From the NCBI RefSeq assembly GCF_963169125.1, contig NC_084795.1, positions 194,840,214 to 194,904,213 of the forward strand: 64,000 bases of DNA, read 5' to 3'. Below the pieces are notes generated by a model. The model searched no databases. It was not told where the DNA came from and was given only the letters and a program-made list of their open reading frames with translations. Below, piece by piece: positions 25,207-36,412 of the stretch. The position numbers and the translations under genes were made by a program. The DNA is from Humulus lupulus. Lineage: Eukaryota; Streptophyta; Magnoliopsida; Rosales; Cannabaceae. Each line of letters begins with the position of its first letter. Position 1 is the first letter of the stretch.

Positions 25207-26331
25207 ATCTCGATCCGGGGCTACGTCCCTTTGAAACTTTTGTAATAGATTTTATCTTTTGTTTTTTTATGCCCATGGGGCTAAGACAATTTATAGCTCG
25301 TAAAAGAGCTATTTTCTTATAATACCGTATTTGTCTTTACTTTAATATTTTTGCTTTACATTTCTTAAGTCGAAATATTTCAAGCAATTTATATTAAATG
25401 TCCTTTTGTCTGTTTATTCATACAAACACGTGGTGGATTTAAGCTCGAGATTCAATGCATTCATGCACAATTTACTCGATGTATCTGTATCCGATCTCGT
25501 TACTTATCGAGGTCGGAACTTATTTTACCATGCACTCAAAAGTACTTATATGGTGTGTAATATAGGTGGTTTAGTTATATCCTGCTTTTCTAGTTACTTT
25601 TCCTCGTCCTCGAGTAGCTCCCCTAAGTTATGAGGTCGAAACTATCTTTTTGCAAAATATTCCAGCTTTCTGTCGATTAGGTTTAGCTAGTTTGTTCCAA
25701 ACCTATTTAGGTCGTGTTTTTGGTTCACAATCCATGTAGTTATACCTTTTTGATCTAGTTATATCTTGATCGCGCATTTGGTTACATCCAAATTACCTTG
25801 GCTTGCGCATTTGGTTATATCCAAATACTTTGCTTTTTATGTCCAACTTATTTTTGCTCGCGTATTCGGTTATATCCAAATACTGTTAATGATCTGGTTA
25901 TTTTTAAATAGTTTGGTAATGTCCAAACTATCTTAGCTTGCATATTTGGTTGAATCCAAACACTTATATTCTTTAATAGTTTGGTTATGTCCAAACTATC
26001 TTAGCTCGCGTATTTGGTTAAATCCAAACACTTATACTCTTTAATAGTTTGGTTATGTCCAAACTATCTTAGCTCGCGTATTTGATTAAATCCAAACACT
26101 TTTATTCTTTTCATGTATGCTATTTCTTATTTTTTTTCAAGCTTACGGTATATATACCACTAATGCCCCCTTAATTTCCTATGAGTGTGACCATAGGTTA
26201 TTAAATTAAGAGAGTTTGTGAAAAATACAGCATATTGAGACGAAAATGAACTTTATTTGGAATTGAACAATTTATTAACAGAAGCATAGTAAAGAAAAAC
26301 AAGCACGGTTACAGGTGACATCATTCCTACA
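25207..26331. other. Tat1 non-coding spacer between antisense ORF and integrase
   Basis: No gene on either strand. In element terms this is the 3' untranslated region after integrase and also the 3' end of the antisense transcript. It holds the 68-bp tandem repeat at 25909-26105 and looser related units from about 25740. Confidence 0.6.
25909..26105. repeat. 68-bp tandem repeat in Tat1 3' untranslated region
   Basis: Units begin at 25909, 25977 and 26045 (exact 68-base spacing), each containing AGTTTGGTTATGTCCAAACT followed by a TTTGGTTAAATCCAAACAC-like part. The third unit is incomplete. Degenerate relatives with TTTGGTTATATCCAAA extend back to about 25740. Each unit holds short palindromes (GTTTGG...CCAAAC). 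Confidence 0.9.
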
Positions 26332-27490
26332 CTATTGATAGTAAGGTCGTAGATGTTCGCCATTCCATGCTTGTGGTACCAAATCCCCGTTCAATCTCAC
26401 CAATTTGTAGACGCCAGGTCGGATAATCGATTCGATCTGATAAGGTCCTTCCCAATTATGCCCGAGCACGCCAGCATTCGGATCCCACGTAGCTAAGAAC
26501 ACACGCCTTAGCACCAAGTCTCCCAAACCAAATTTTCTATCTCGAACCATTCTATTGAAATACTGGGTAGCTCGCTGCTGATATGCTGCATTTTTTAGTT
26601 GAGCCTCGTTCCGCCTTTCTTCAATCAGGTCTAGACTTACTTCGAGCTGGGATTGGTTCGAGGCTTGATCATACACGTGGGTACGAATGGTGGGTATTTC
26701 AACCTCGATTGGTAGCATAGCCTCGCATCCATATTCCAGAGAAAAAGGGGTATGTCTTGTTGAAGTATGAGCTGTGGTCTGATATGCCCATAAGACTTGG
26801 GGCAACTCTTCGGGATATTTTCCCTTAGCTTCTTCCAATCTCTTGTTCATAGAATTCTTCAGGGTTTTGTTCACAGCCTTGACTTAGCCATTCGCTTGGG
26901 GATGGGCCAGAGAGGAGAAGCTCTTTATTATCCCATTTTTCTCACAAAAGTTGGTAAACAGTTCACTATCGAACTGAGTACCATTATCCGATACTATCTT
27001 CCTTGGCATTCCATATCGATTGATTATATTTTTTACCACAAAGTCCAAGACTTTCTTCGACGTAATCGTTGCTAGATGTTCAGCCTCGGTCCACTTCGTA
27101 AAGTAATCTGTCGCAACTACTACGTACTTAACTCCGCCTTTGCCAGTTGGCAACGAGCCTATGAGGTCAATTCCCCAGACTGAAAAATGGCCATGGGGAG
27201 GTCATCATAGTTAGCTCGGAAGGTGGAGCTCGGGGGATTGTGGCGAACCGTTGACACTTATCACATCTCTTGACGTAATCAAATGAGTCTGCTTTGATAG
27301 TGGGCCAGAAGTATTCTTGGCGTATAATTTTCTTAGATAGGCTTTGCCTCCCTATGTGGTCCCCACGGAATCCTTCATGTATCTCTTCTAGGATCTTCTT
27401 AGCCTCGGGTGGAGTCACACATCGGAGTAGTGGCATAGAGTATCCCCTTCGATATAGCCTTCCTTCCACAATAGTGTATCTGGGAATCTG
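26332..27490 (-). pseudogene. Tat1 integrase
   Basis: Joins element cDNA into chromosomes. The N-terminal H2C2 zinc finger (HEGFRGDHIG, then CDKCQ) lies at about 27200-27400. The catalytic core shows the first Asp (VATDYFTKW) and second Asp (IVSDNGTQF). The frame slips at an A-run, 27183-27187. A stop (TAG at about 26883-26885) follows PQANG, and the codon expected to give the catalytic Glu reads Lys, so the enzyme is dead at the active site as well as truncated. The C-terminal part (26332-26874) keeps LVLRRV and GPYQIESII, typical of the GPY/F module of gypsy integrases. Confidence 0.88.
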
Positions 27491-27639
27491 ATACATCAGT
27501 TTTCGCGCCTTGTTTCGTTCTGCTGGGAGAATGTCAGTTTCAAGGTACTCAACTATTGGGGTCATCCATGTTGGCTCAAAGTTAATCATGCAGACATCTT
27601 CCTGTTCGGGCTCGCTTATACTGGGTGCCGATAGATGCT

Positions 27640-28270
27640 CGATTGGAACAACACTCAGCTCGTCGACCTCGGTGGATGTGGCGAGCCTGGCTAGGGCGTC
27701 TGCATTCGAATTTTGTTCTCGGGGAACCTGCTCTACTGTGTAGAATTCAAAATGTTCAAGAGCTACTTTTTCTTTTTCTAAATATGCAGCCATTCTTGTC
27801 CCATGAGCCTGGTATTCCTGTAAAAGTTGGTTGACTACCAACTGGGAGTCACTGTAGCAATGTATCGCCTTAGCCTTGAGTTCCTTGGCTATTCGAAGTC
27901 CCGCCAGTAGAGCTTTGTATTCAGCCTCGTTGTTTGACGCTTCCAAATCAAATCTCAAAGCGGAGTGAAATTGACTTCCAGTTGGGGTGATAAGTATTAT
28001 TCCTGCCCCCGATCCATTTTCGTTGGAAGACCCATCGACATAAAGTTTCCACAGCTCGTGGGCTGGGGTTATAACTTTGTTGTCAGTCATCCCAGTGCAT
28101 TCCTCTATGAAGTCTGCCAAGGCCTGTCCTCTTATGGTTGTCCTTGGATGATAAGTGATCTCGAATTGCCCTAGCTCAATAGCTCATTTTAACAATCTGC
28201 CCGAGGCTTCTGGCTTGGACAAGATTTGTTGTAGTGGTTGGTCGGTCAGCACATGGATGGGGTGCGCTTG
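27640..28270 (-). pseudogene. Tat1 additional (archaeal-type) RNase H
   Basis: Degrades RNA in the RNA-DNA hybrid during reverse transcription. The domain runs from WKLYVDGSS through GSGAGIIL, SNNEAEYKALLAGL and CYSDSQLVVNQL to NADALARLA, so the catalytic D-E-D-D set is present. This extra RNase H, separate from the one fused to RT, is a hallmark of the Tat lineage. The domain itself is open, but an in-frame stop lies just upstream (near 28183) between it and the RT-linked RNase H. Confidence 0.85.
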
Positions 28271-28279
28271 GAAGTAGGG

Positions 28280-28973
28280 TCAAAGCTTTCTAGATGAGTG
28301 GATTAGGTTGAGATCCAACTTCTCCATTAAGGGGTATCTCGATTCTGCCCCTAGTAACCTTTTGCTGACATAGTATACTGGCTTTTGCACCGTCTGTTCT
28401 TCTCGGACGAGCACGACACTAATGGCGTGCTTGGTTGTAGCGAGATATAGGTACAAAATTTCTCCTGTGACAAGTTTCGACAAGATAGGAGGTTCCGTGA
28501 GGTGCTTTTTGAGTTCCTGAAATGCTAGCTTGCATTCCTCCGCCAACTCGAATTTTTTGCCCCCTCTCAAAAGGTTGAAAAATGGAAGACAGCGGTCCGT
28601 AGATTTCGAGATAAACCTACTAAATGCCGCCATCCATCCAGTCAAACTCTGGACATCCTTATGCTTTTGAGGTGAGGGCATGTCAATCAACAGTTGGATC
28701 TTTTCAATATTTGCCTCTATTCCCCGAGCATTTACAATGAAACCTAGGAACTTCCCGGACGATACTCCAAACGAGCATTTCTGGGGGTTGAGCTTCATGT
28801 TGTAGTTTCGTAGCACGGCAAAGCATTCTTCAAGGTTGTCCACATGGTTATTGTTATGTTTATATTTAAATAACATATCATCAACATAAACTTCCATGTT
28901 ACTATCTATCTGTTTGGAGAACATCATGTTTACGAGCCGTTGGTATGTGGCTCCAGCATTCTTGACCCCGAAC
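28280..28973 (-). pseudogene. Tat1 reverse transcriptase, C-terminal part plus first RNase H
   Basis: Encodes FGVKNAGATYQRLVN at the break, then MEVYVDDML, which contains the catalytic YVDD of RT, then KLNPQKCSFGV, GFIVNARGIEAN and the connection into an RNase H-like part (LYLATTKHAISVVLVREE, then KPVYYVSKRLL). The solo LTR at 28974-31131 cuts the gene just before FGVKN. The N-terminal half resumes at 31132. Confidence 0.9.
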
Positions 28974-31131
28974 TGTAATGACCCGAATTTGCTAATCAGG
29001 CTTAGGGCCTTGATTAGTGTGCCTGGAGGGCAATAAGTGGTTTGATATGCTTATATGTGAATTTATGTGTATATATGATTATGATGCATGTTTAATTGAG
29101 TTAAATGTGCATGTGGGCCCCGTCTGGATATTAGGGGCATAAGTGTGATAAATGAGATATATGTTGTATATGTGTGTTATGTATGTACAGCACGATCTGA
29201 GACAGTCCTGGGGAGCGGTCAGCCAGAGAATCACAACGGGGTTGAGATTTGGACTCGGGGCGAGTCGAGGGGTAATTTGGGGATTAGATGAGTTATGGGA
29301 TTATCGGGACATAGAAATAAATATTTGGAGATATATTTGAGGATAGAATATCTAGGCGGGAATATTTGGGAAATTTACCATTTTGCCCTCGGGGACGTTT
29401 TGGTACCCCGAGCCTTGAGGTAATCCTTAGACTTAAGCTAATAAAACAAAGGAAGGAATTGTTTAGAAGGCTTAGGAACCGACTCACCTTCTCCGAGCTG
29501 AAGATAAACCTTATCTCTTTTTCTCATTCACTCCCTAAGACAAAACTCAAGGAAACTTTGGTGTAAACTAGCTTAAGCAAGGAATTGGTTGAGGAAACTT
29601 AGAAGTTTAAAGCTTGAGGATTGAGGATCAACTTTTGGGATTGAGTTCGGAAAGGTAAGCTCTAACTATTGGGATTATATTGAGAATTGTTGCTGGTTTA
29701 CTAGAGCATGCCTGTTAGTTAAGCTTAATCTGTTTTGGGTATTCTAGTTGGATTTTGGAGCAGATTTTCCGGTGGGTTTTAGTGTTGATATTGAGCTGGC
29801 ATTCATGTGTTATTAATCTGGGTTCATTAAGTAGGTTTTGAATGTGTTAGCTTGCGGAAAAAGTAGGGAAGAAGATGGAAAATTCTGGGTTTGGAGGTGA
29901 GAGCCGCGGCCCTAGGAGGGGTGCGTCGCGGCCCGCGTGCGCGCGCGGCCATGGGAAGCCGAGAAGCTCATGTGCGCCGCGGCCCGTGTGGGGGTCAGTG
30001 AGGTGCTAGCCTCTATTTCGACGCTAGCCGCAGCTCTTGTTGGTGGGGCCGCGACCCTTAGTGCCAGTTTGGGTTTTTAGGGTATTTTAGGCTTGGGTAC
30101 TCAAGGGGTAAAGCTCGGGATCCTGGAGGTTGGGGTTATGGCTCGAAGTTATTTATTGGATTAGAACTTGATGGATGGACGTTGTTAATGTGTTGTGACT
30201 AGGATTTCGGCGAGGCTCGCGTTAGAGGACTGTGCTCGGGGCATCGGTGCTCAGGGAGCTCGGAATTCAGGTAAGAAAACCCTTGTTTCCATAGAGCTTG
30301 TGTGCAGGCTTGAGCCCAATGTGTTTGAATGGAAATGATATGCAGGGCCGAGCCCAATATGCTAGAACTGCAGAGCGTAGCTCTTTATCTATTTATGCTA
30401 GAATTTTGTACTTGTTGCTATATCATGTATGATATTATGTGAGTGATCAGCAAGTGCCGGGAACGGTGTAGACCGAGAACGGCGAGGGGCCGGGAACAGC
30501 GTCAGGCACGTTGAGTGCAAGGCCGAGAACGGCAAGGGGCCGGAAGCAGTGTTGAGCATGTGGAGTGCGAGTTGCCAGGGCGAGTCCCTAGAAGGATACC
30601 TGGGATATCATTACGGCATGGTCCGCGAACCCAGGGCTTGGTAAACGCCTGGGACGGCTAGGCCGTATGTGTTTAGCCATTGGTGGCCTGTTTTTATGCC
30701 TGACTTGTGTGTTGCATATGTTATCTGTTTGTGGGTTTTCTTGCTGGGCTTCGGCTCACAGATGCTCTATGGTGCAGGTAAGGGTAAGGAGAAAATCAAC
30801 CAACCATGAGTACGGCAGGCGTGAGACGGCGTGTACATGTTTGGCCAGCCTGGCTGCCACAGCCAGAGAATTTTTGGAGATGCTTGTAATTGAACTTAGA
30901 TTTTGTCGTTTAGCCGACTCAGTACAATTTTTATGTTGTAAATGTTTCTAAACTGTATTTTGGGATCCCAGGTGTAAACTTTTTATATATTATCTATGGA
31001 AACTACTATTTCTCGAGTCTTTTCTTTGTTTATGGCTTAATTACACTATTTGATTTTAAACCTCGATTAGCGAGTTAAAAACATGTTTTTAAACTCACCT
31101 AGTAACGGCTCTAAGGAAGTAGGGCGTTACA
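28974..31131. mobile_element. Solo LTR, same family, inserted in Tat1 RT
   Basis: Begins TGTAATGACC and ends AGGGCGTTACA, with a perfect duplication CGAAC at 28969-28973 and 31132-31136. The orientation is reversed relative to copies at 866, 15079 and 17076. RT coding sequence is directly continuous across the insertion. The family block occurs at about 30738-30790 (GGTGCAGGTAAGGG). Two GC-rich patches at 29890-30060 and 30460-30560 are local to this copy. Confidence 0.92.
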
Positions 31132-31800
31132 CGAACGACATGACATTCTAGAAATATAGTCCTTTATCTATTACAGAACTTGTATGCTCTTGGTCCGGGG
31201 CATGCATGTCAATCTGTTTAAATCCAGAATAAGCGTCCATGAATGACATAAGTCCATGCCCAGCTGTGGCATCTACGAGCTGGTCGATCTGAGGCAGGGG
31301 GAAGCAGTCCTTAGAACATGCTTTATTGTGGTCTGAGTAATCAATACATGTTCGCCATGTTCCGTTAGGTTTCAGAACTAACACTGGGTTAGCGACCCAA
31401 TCCGGATAGAAGGTATCTTGTATGAATCGATTTTCCTTTAACCTGTCGACCTCTTCCTTTAGGGCTTTCTTCCTGTCATCGTCCAGGAGTCTTCATTTTT
31501 GCTGCTTCGGGGGGAAGCTCTTGTCAATCTTAAGAGTGTGGCTTATCACATTCATACTTATCCCTACCATATCCGAATGTGACCACGTGAAAACATCCTG
31601 GTTATTTTTCAAAAAGCATATTAATTGCTATTTCGTTTCTTCTGGAAGGTTTTTCTCCACCTTCACAGTTTTTGAGGGGTCAACTTCTTCGAGCTTGACC
31701 TCTTCGAGCTCTTCTAACAGCTCGGGATCAGCTCTTTCTTCTATTCTCAGATCAATTTCTTCGTCTATGTCAAAGACTGTCCCGTCCTTATTTTGAATTA
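31132..31800 (-). pseudogene. Tat1 reverse transcriptase, N-terminal part
   Basis: Encodes the palm and fingers: VLKPNGTWRTCIDYSDHNKA, then KDCFPLPQIDQLVDATAG and LMSFMDAYSGFKQIDM, where the FMDAYSG motif carries a catalytic Asp. Upstream it runs through a Glu-rich linker and LICFLKNNQDVFTWS, with stops in the frame (near 31630 and 31497). It ends at the solo LTR. Confidence 0.88.
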
Positions 31801-31852
31801 TGACAAGTGTTTGTGCACTTTTCTGTTTCTTTCCTCTAACAGAAATGCTTTA

Positions 31853-32392
31853 TCATTCCCTCCCTGCGAGCTGGTCTCCTTTCAGAGTCCCGATGCCATT
31901 AGAAGTCGGGAACTTGATGGCCAGATGCCTCACAGACAACACTGCCCCCAGCCCTACCAGGGCGGGTCTCCCAAGTAGTACGTTGTAGGCCGATGGCAGA
32001 TCCACTACTATGAATTCCATCATCTTGGTTGTCGAGATCGGGAAGTCTCCCAAGGATACAGGGAGTTTCATGGATCCCATACAGGCAATCCCTTCTCCTG
32101 AAAATTTATACAACGTCGTTGCACAGGCCTTTAGGTCGCAAAACGGGAGTCCCATCTTTTCTAAGGTGGCCTTGTAGAGGATATTTACTGAGCTCCCGTG
32201 ATCAACCAGGACATGGTGTACTCTCTTATTCACGAGCTGAAGGGTGATGACCAGCGGGTCGTAGTGAGGGCATTGTACATGAGATGCCTCATCCTCAATA
32301 AAAGTTATGGGTTGAGATTCAACCCTTTGTTGTTTTGGAGCTCTGGGTTCAGGTTCATAGGGAGACCCGTCACCAGTTTTCAGCTTATTCAC
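31853..32392 (-). pseudogene. Tat1 retropepsin (aspartic protease)
   Basis: Cleaves the Gag-Pol polyprotein. The active site reads LVDHGSSVNIL, a D-[HN]-G-S-S form common in plant gypsy proteases where others have DTG. The second conserved patch AYNVLLGRPAL (flap and C-terminal helix region) is present. The domain itself is open across about 180 codons. It lies between gag and RT as expected. Confidence 0.88.
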
Positions 32393-32579
32393 ATATCGTT
32401 TCTGGGCGTTCCTGCCGGATCCTGCAATATGTGGCCCCCCCGAGATGGTTATAACATCTTCTTCATCAATCGGAGGGGGTCGTTCATCTTCCCTTTCTCG
32501 GGAGTTATTGTTCTGGGCAGGTGGTGCTGCTGCTACCCTCTGGCTGGTGGAAGCCTGATTGGGATTTTAATTCCTAACA

Positions 32580-34723
32580 TAATGTCTAAAATATCCCCTT
32601 GATATTAGGCCTTCAATCTCATATTTTAATTGCCGGCACTCATCGGTTGTACGTCCGATGTCTCTATGGAATCTGCAGTACTTGTTGGAGTCTCTTTTCG
32701 CCTTTTGGTTCCTCACGGGGTCAGGTCATCTGAAAGGGACTTGGTTTTCATTAGCCATGTAGATATTCTTCTGAGACTCGTTGAGCTCGGTATACACTTT
32801 GTATATGGAGAAATATCTTTCCCCTTTCTTCTTCTTTCCTCCTTCCGCCTCGGGGTTATTCCCTTCATTCTTCTTCCTCTTAGAAGGTTTGTCACTAGGG
32901 GGTTTTGAGGTCGTAGGATCCACTGAGGTCAAGGCAGATTTTGTGTTTGTCGTTGTAGTTATGGGCTGAGAGGTCATATTTAATGCTAACCTCGCCTCTT
33001 CTACATTAACAAACCCCTGAGCTCGTCGATTGAACTCGGTTAAGGACCTTACGGGCTTCCTCTGCATATCCTCCCAGAGAGGACTTCCAGCCGTTACTCC
33101 TGCACGGACAGCCATTAAATGGACGCTGTCGTCCACGTCGCGTGCTCGGGCGACTTCCAAATTAAATCTTGTGAGGTAACTTTTGATTGTTTCATTAGGC
33201 TGCTGTCAGGCATTGGTCAAAGCAGACGCCTCGGGCCTAATTCCAACCATGACTTTGAATTTCTTCTTGAAATCCCTAGATAATTGATCCCAAGAAGCAA
33301 TCGAATGCCTCTTATACTTTTCAAACTAGTTTTTTGCTAGTCCCGTGAGCGAGGCTGGAAACAACATGCATCTGAGCTCGTAGCCCACATTACTAGCTCG
33401 CATGATTGTGCTTAACGTACTTAAATGACTGTATGGATCTGAATTCCCATCAAATGGTGGGACATGAAGAATTCTGAATCCCTGAGGAAACGGGGTGCTG
33501 GAAATATGAGGGCCGAAGGGTTCGAGTTCTTCGTCGAACTCTTCGTCCCGATCTCGACCTCGTTCATTTTGTAAGAGCTTGAATGCTCTTTCCAGCTATT
33601 CAATCCTTTCTTGGACTGGATCCACGGGGAGTCTAACTTAAAGCAGTGGGAACTGGTTATCTTTGATCACAACCTCAGCTTCACACCTCGGTACGGGGTT
33701 CTTCCGTCCATTGAGATGATCTCCAAGATCTGGATTCGACGGGTTATCATTCCCCCGATTATAGTTCAAGTGTTCTCGTAAATCTGGGTTATCCCTTCTA
33801 TTTCCAGTATTTCTACGTCCCTGGTCATACATACTGACCGATCTAGTGTCTCCCGAGCCTTCACTGACATGGCTCGTTGCGCGGTTGTTTCGAGATGGGT
33901 TGCTTGCCGGTTGCCTCGTCTCAATAGTGTGAGACTGAGACATTTGGCTTCTCATGGGTTGGGTACCTCTATGTTCCCGAGCAGTCTCCCCATTTCCACG
34001 CCTTCACCCTTCTCACCTTTCCTTATCACCATGGGTCGGTTGTGCGTTCGTCCGAGTTGGTGAAGGATACCTTATTGGCGATGGTAGGTGCCTTATTGGT
34101 GATGGTGGCTACCATCCATTACAGGGCCTAGAAGTTCCTGAGTTCTCCCGACCATGTTTTGTAACGTTCTGCGTGGTACTAGGATTTTGGGTCCGAGCCT
34201 CCGAGGGGGCTCGGTTATTCCCTACTCTGGCTGGTGCCTTCGCAGTTGGGTTGGCAGGACCTCTAGCCCTGTTACTTCTCCGGGTTCTCGGCGAAGCAGG
34301 CTGTTCTGCTGGCGGCTGAGGTTGCTCCGCTCTTCAGGTGGCAGCATTTTTGCGTGGCCGCCCTCGAGGCCTACATGATAGAACATGAACATCCCGCGGA
34401 GGCAGAGCCTGAACCTCTGGCAGAGGTGGGACCTGAGCCGCCTACGCCTCAGTAGCTAGTATGGCTAGCTCTTCATTGCGCTTCTTGGCCTCTGCCAACG
34501 GCTTTCACAGTTGATGATTTTTTAGTTCCACTATCGGGACATATCGTTCAGGATTATAGTACATGTCCTCATCGTCTCTGGGGGTTGGTGGCCCCCGAGA
34601 ATCGGATTAACCACTCCTTTCATCAGGGTCCGAGTTCACCATGGGCTGCTTTCCAAGGCGTCGGGGGTAGTCAACTTCATCTAAAATTTCCTCCTCAGGA
34701 ACATTGGGATCATCTGCTGCCAT
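32580..34723 (-). pseudogene. Tat1 gag
   Basis: Structural protein that packages element RNA. The likely start is the ATG at 34723 (reverse strand), about 60 bases after the PBS. A Pro- and Arg-rich N-terminal region follows, then the retrotransposon gag core near 33150-33500 and a C-terminal stretch with GVTAGSPLWEDMQRKP, LTEFNRRAQGFVNVEE and a Lys-rich tail (SKRKKNEG). Several in-frame stops and shifts (for example near 33175-33345 and 34450) break it into open pieces at 33638-33955 and 32726-33160. Confidence 0.8.
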
Positions 34724-34779
34724 TGTTGATTTGGGAGGTCCTTTGACTGAATAGACTCACGCATGTACTGTTTAACAGC

Positions 34780-34799
34780 TCTCAATGAAAGCACCAAAC
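34780..34799 (-). promoter_or_regulatory. Tat1 primer-binding site
   Basis: Directly inside the 5' LTR the minus strand reads GTTTGGTGCTTTCATTGAGA, the usual form at this place in many plant gypsy elements, where a host tRNA 3' end primes minus-strand synthesis. I do not assign the tRNA. Confidence 0.6.
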
Positions 34800-35620
34800 T
34801 GTTGACGCCGTTTTTCGTCAACTTAAATTGTAGAGCAATTAAACAATAAAACAATGAAGCGAATGAATGATGAAGAAAAACAAGAGGATTTTTACGTGGT
34901 TCAGTAGTTAATCTGCCTAGTCCATGAGTCTATATTATTAAGACATAGGAGTTTTCTGGAAATTCTTCAGAGATGAATTACTTAGAGTTTTCTCTCCAGA
35001 AATCAGAAAATTGACCCCCTACAAGTGGTGATTCCTTCTCTATTTATAGAGAAGGTTGCAGAATTCATTCCCACATATTTCGGGAAGATATTCTGTAAAT
35101 CAATTGAAATAATGATATTAAATGCATTATCACCTATATACGCGAAAACGTCCCATGAAGATCGGGAACGGATAACAGATTAAATGATATCCCTTAAATA
35201 TTGGGATTACATAACAGTAGCATGTTCACACGTAATGGGCTATCCCAGGTGATTCATCGGGTCTTCAAGATCAGCGATTGGCATTGAATCTGTCAAGTCC
35301 ATGGGTCAATCACAAGCTCACCACTCAATTTCACTCTATGCTCAGGATGGGTAGTTGCTGAGGAGGCTGTCACATCCAAGCTTGCACTTCCCGAGCTCGA
35401 GCTATCTCGCCTGACGGCAATTGATGAAAAATATATTTAAGTGTCATGCCATTGCCCATCGTGAGCTCAGAGAATATTCGAGGTTACGAATCCTCGAGGT
35501 CGTTGTTTTACTTCAGAAGTTTTACGGCTAGACCATATGATGTTTTCATACATTTCGAGCTCACCTTACGAGCCCAGTTTTCGGGGTTATTACCTCTTAT
35601 CTCGAAATCGGGGTGTAACA
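34800..35620 (-). repeat. Tat1 5' LTR
   Basis: 821-bp partner of 20696-21497. It carries the element promoter in the minus-strand direction. The right edge GTGTAACA is followed by the ATGAT duplication. Confidence 0.93.
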
Positions 35621-35625
35621 ATGAT

Positions 35626-36412
35626 CAATACATTATTGTGCGCCTGATTTTTTCGAGCTGTTAAAAATTATCCCCATAATTATTCACACTGTTGTAAAGT
35701 GGGGCTTCTGTTAGGTTTTATCTTATGTGGCTAACGGATTGCTGAGTTGTCATTACCATGTGAGCGTCATTTGTATAATTTAAAATAAAAAAATCATTTA
35801 AAATTAAAAAAATTAAATTTTTTTATAAAATATTAAAATTAAAAATATTTCAAAAACTCAAAAGAATATATTTTTTTTTCTTTTAAGTTCGTAAAACATT
35901 ATTTTTTTTTAATAAATTATTAAAAGATTAGTTCAATAAAATTTGTAAATATTAAAAAAAATAAACCGAAGATTATCTATTTTTTTTACAAAACTTAAAT
36001 TAATCGGATTTAAATTTGATTAATTCCATCCTTATTGAAAATAAATAATTTAATTTTTCCAAACAAAAATAATGGATGAGTTTCCATGTAGTTTTTTATT
36101 ATTAGAAAATTTATTTAATTAATCTTTTAAGAATTTATAAAAAAATATTTTAAAAATTAAAAAGACAAAAGATTTTTTTTTAATTATTTTCAATTTTAAT
36201 ATTTTATAAGAAATATATATTTTTTAATTTTAAATTAATTTTTATCTTAAATTATACACATGACGCTGACGTGTCAATAACAAGTTAGCAATCCATTAGC
36301 CACATAGGATAAGACTTAAGAAAAGTCTCACTTAACAATACTGATAATAGTTTGGGGTTAAGTTTTAATGGCTCGAAAAAATCAAGAGACACAATAATGT
36401 ATGGATTATAAT
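35626..36412. mobile_element. Foldback (long inverted repeat) element, interrupted by Tat1
   Basis: The left arm, about 35626-35890, and the right arm, about 36160-36412, are imperfect inverted repeats: TACATTATTGTG with CACAATAATGTA, TTTTTTCGAGC with GCTCGAAAAAA, CTTATGTGGCTAACGGATTG with CAATCCATTAGCCACATAGG, and GTGAGCGTCATTTGTATAA with TTATACACATGACGCTGAC. The centre is AT-rich and non-coding. Long arms with a short non-coding centre indicate a foldback or MITE-like DNA transposon. Tat1 sits in the outermost part of the left arm, so the tip of that arm should be at about 20675-20695. Flanking duplication and superfamily were not determined. Confidence 0.65.

Larger units (their letters stand above)
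20696..35620 (-). mobile_element. Tat1: Ty3/gypsy (Tat lineage) LTR retrotransposon with antisense ORF
   Basis: A 14.9-kb element with two LTRs starting TGTTGACG and ending GTGTAACA (plus-strand view) and a perfect duplication ATGAT at 20691-20695 and 35621-35625. Coding order on the minus strand is gag, protease, RT, RNase H, integrase, which is the Ty3/gypsy order. The Tat lineage is inferred from the second (archaeal-type) RNase H with YVDGSS, from the long region between integrase and 3' LTR, and from the antisense ORF there with a putative gypsy-type transposon domain. All coding regions carry stops or frameshifts, and a solo LTR splits the RT. Confidence 0.92.

Noticed and set aside
25740..26110. 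CRISPR-like regular repeats
   Set aside because: Repeats are contiguous 68-bp tandem units without unique spacers, in a plant retrotransposon.
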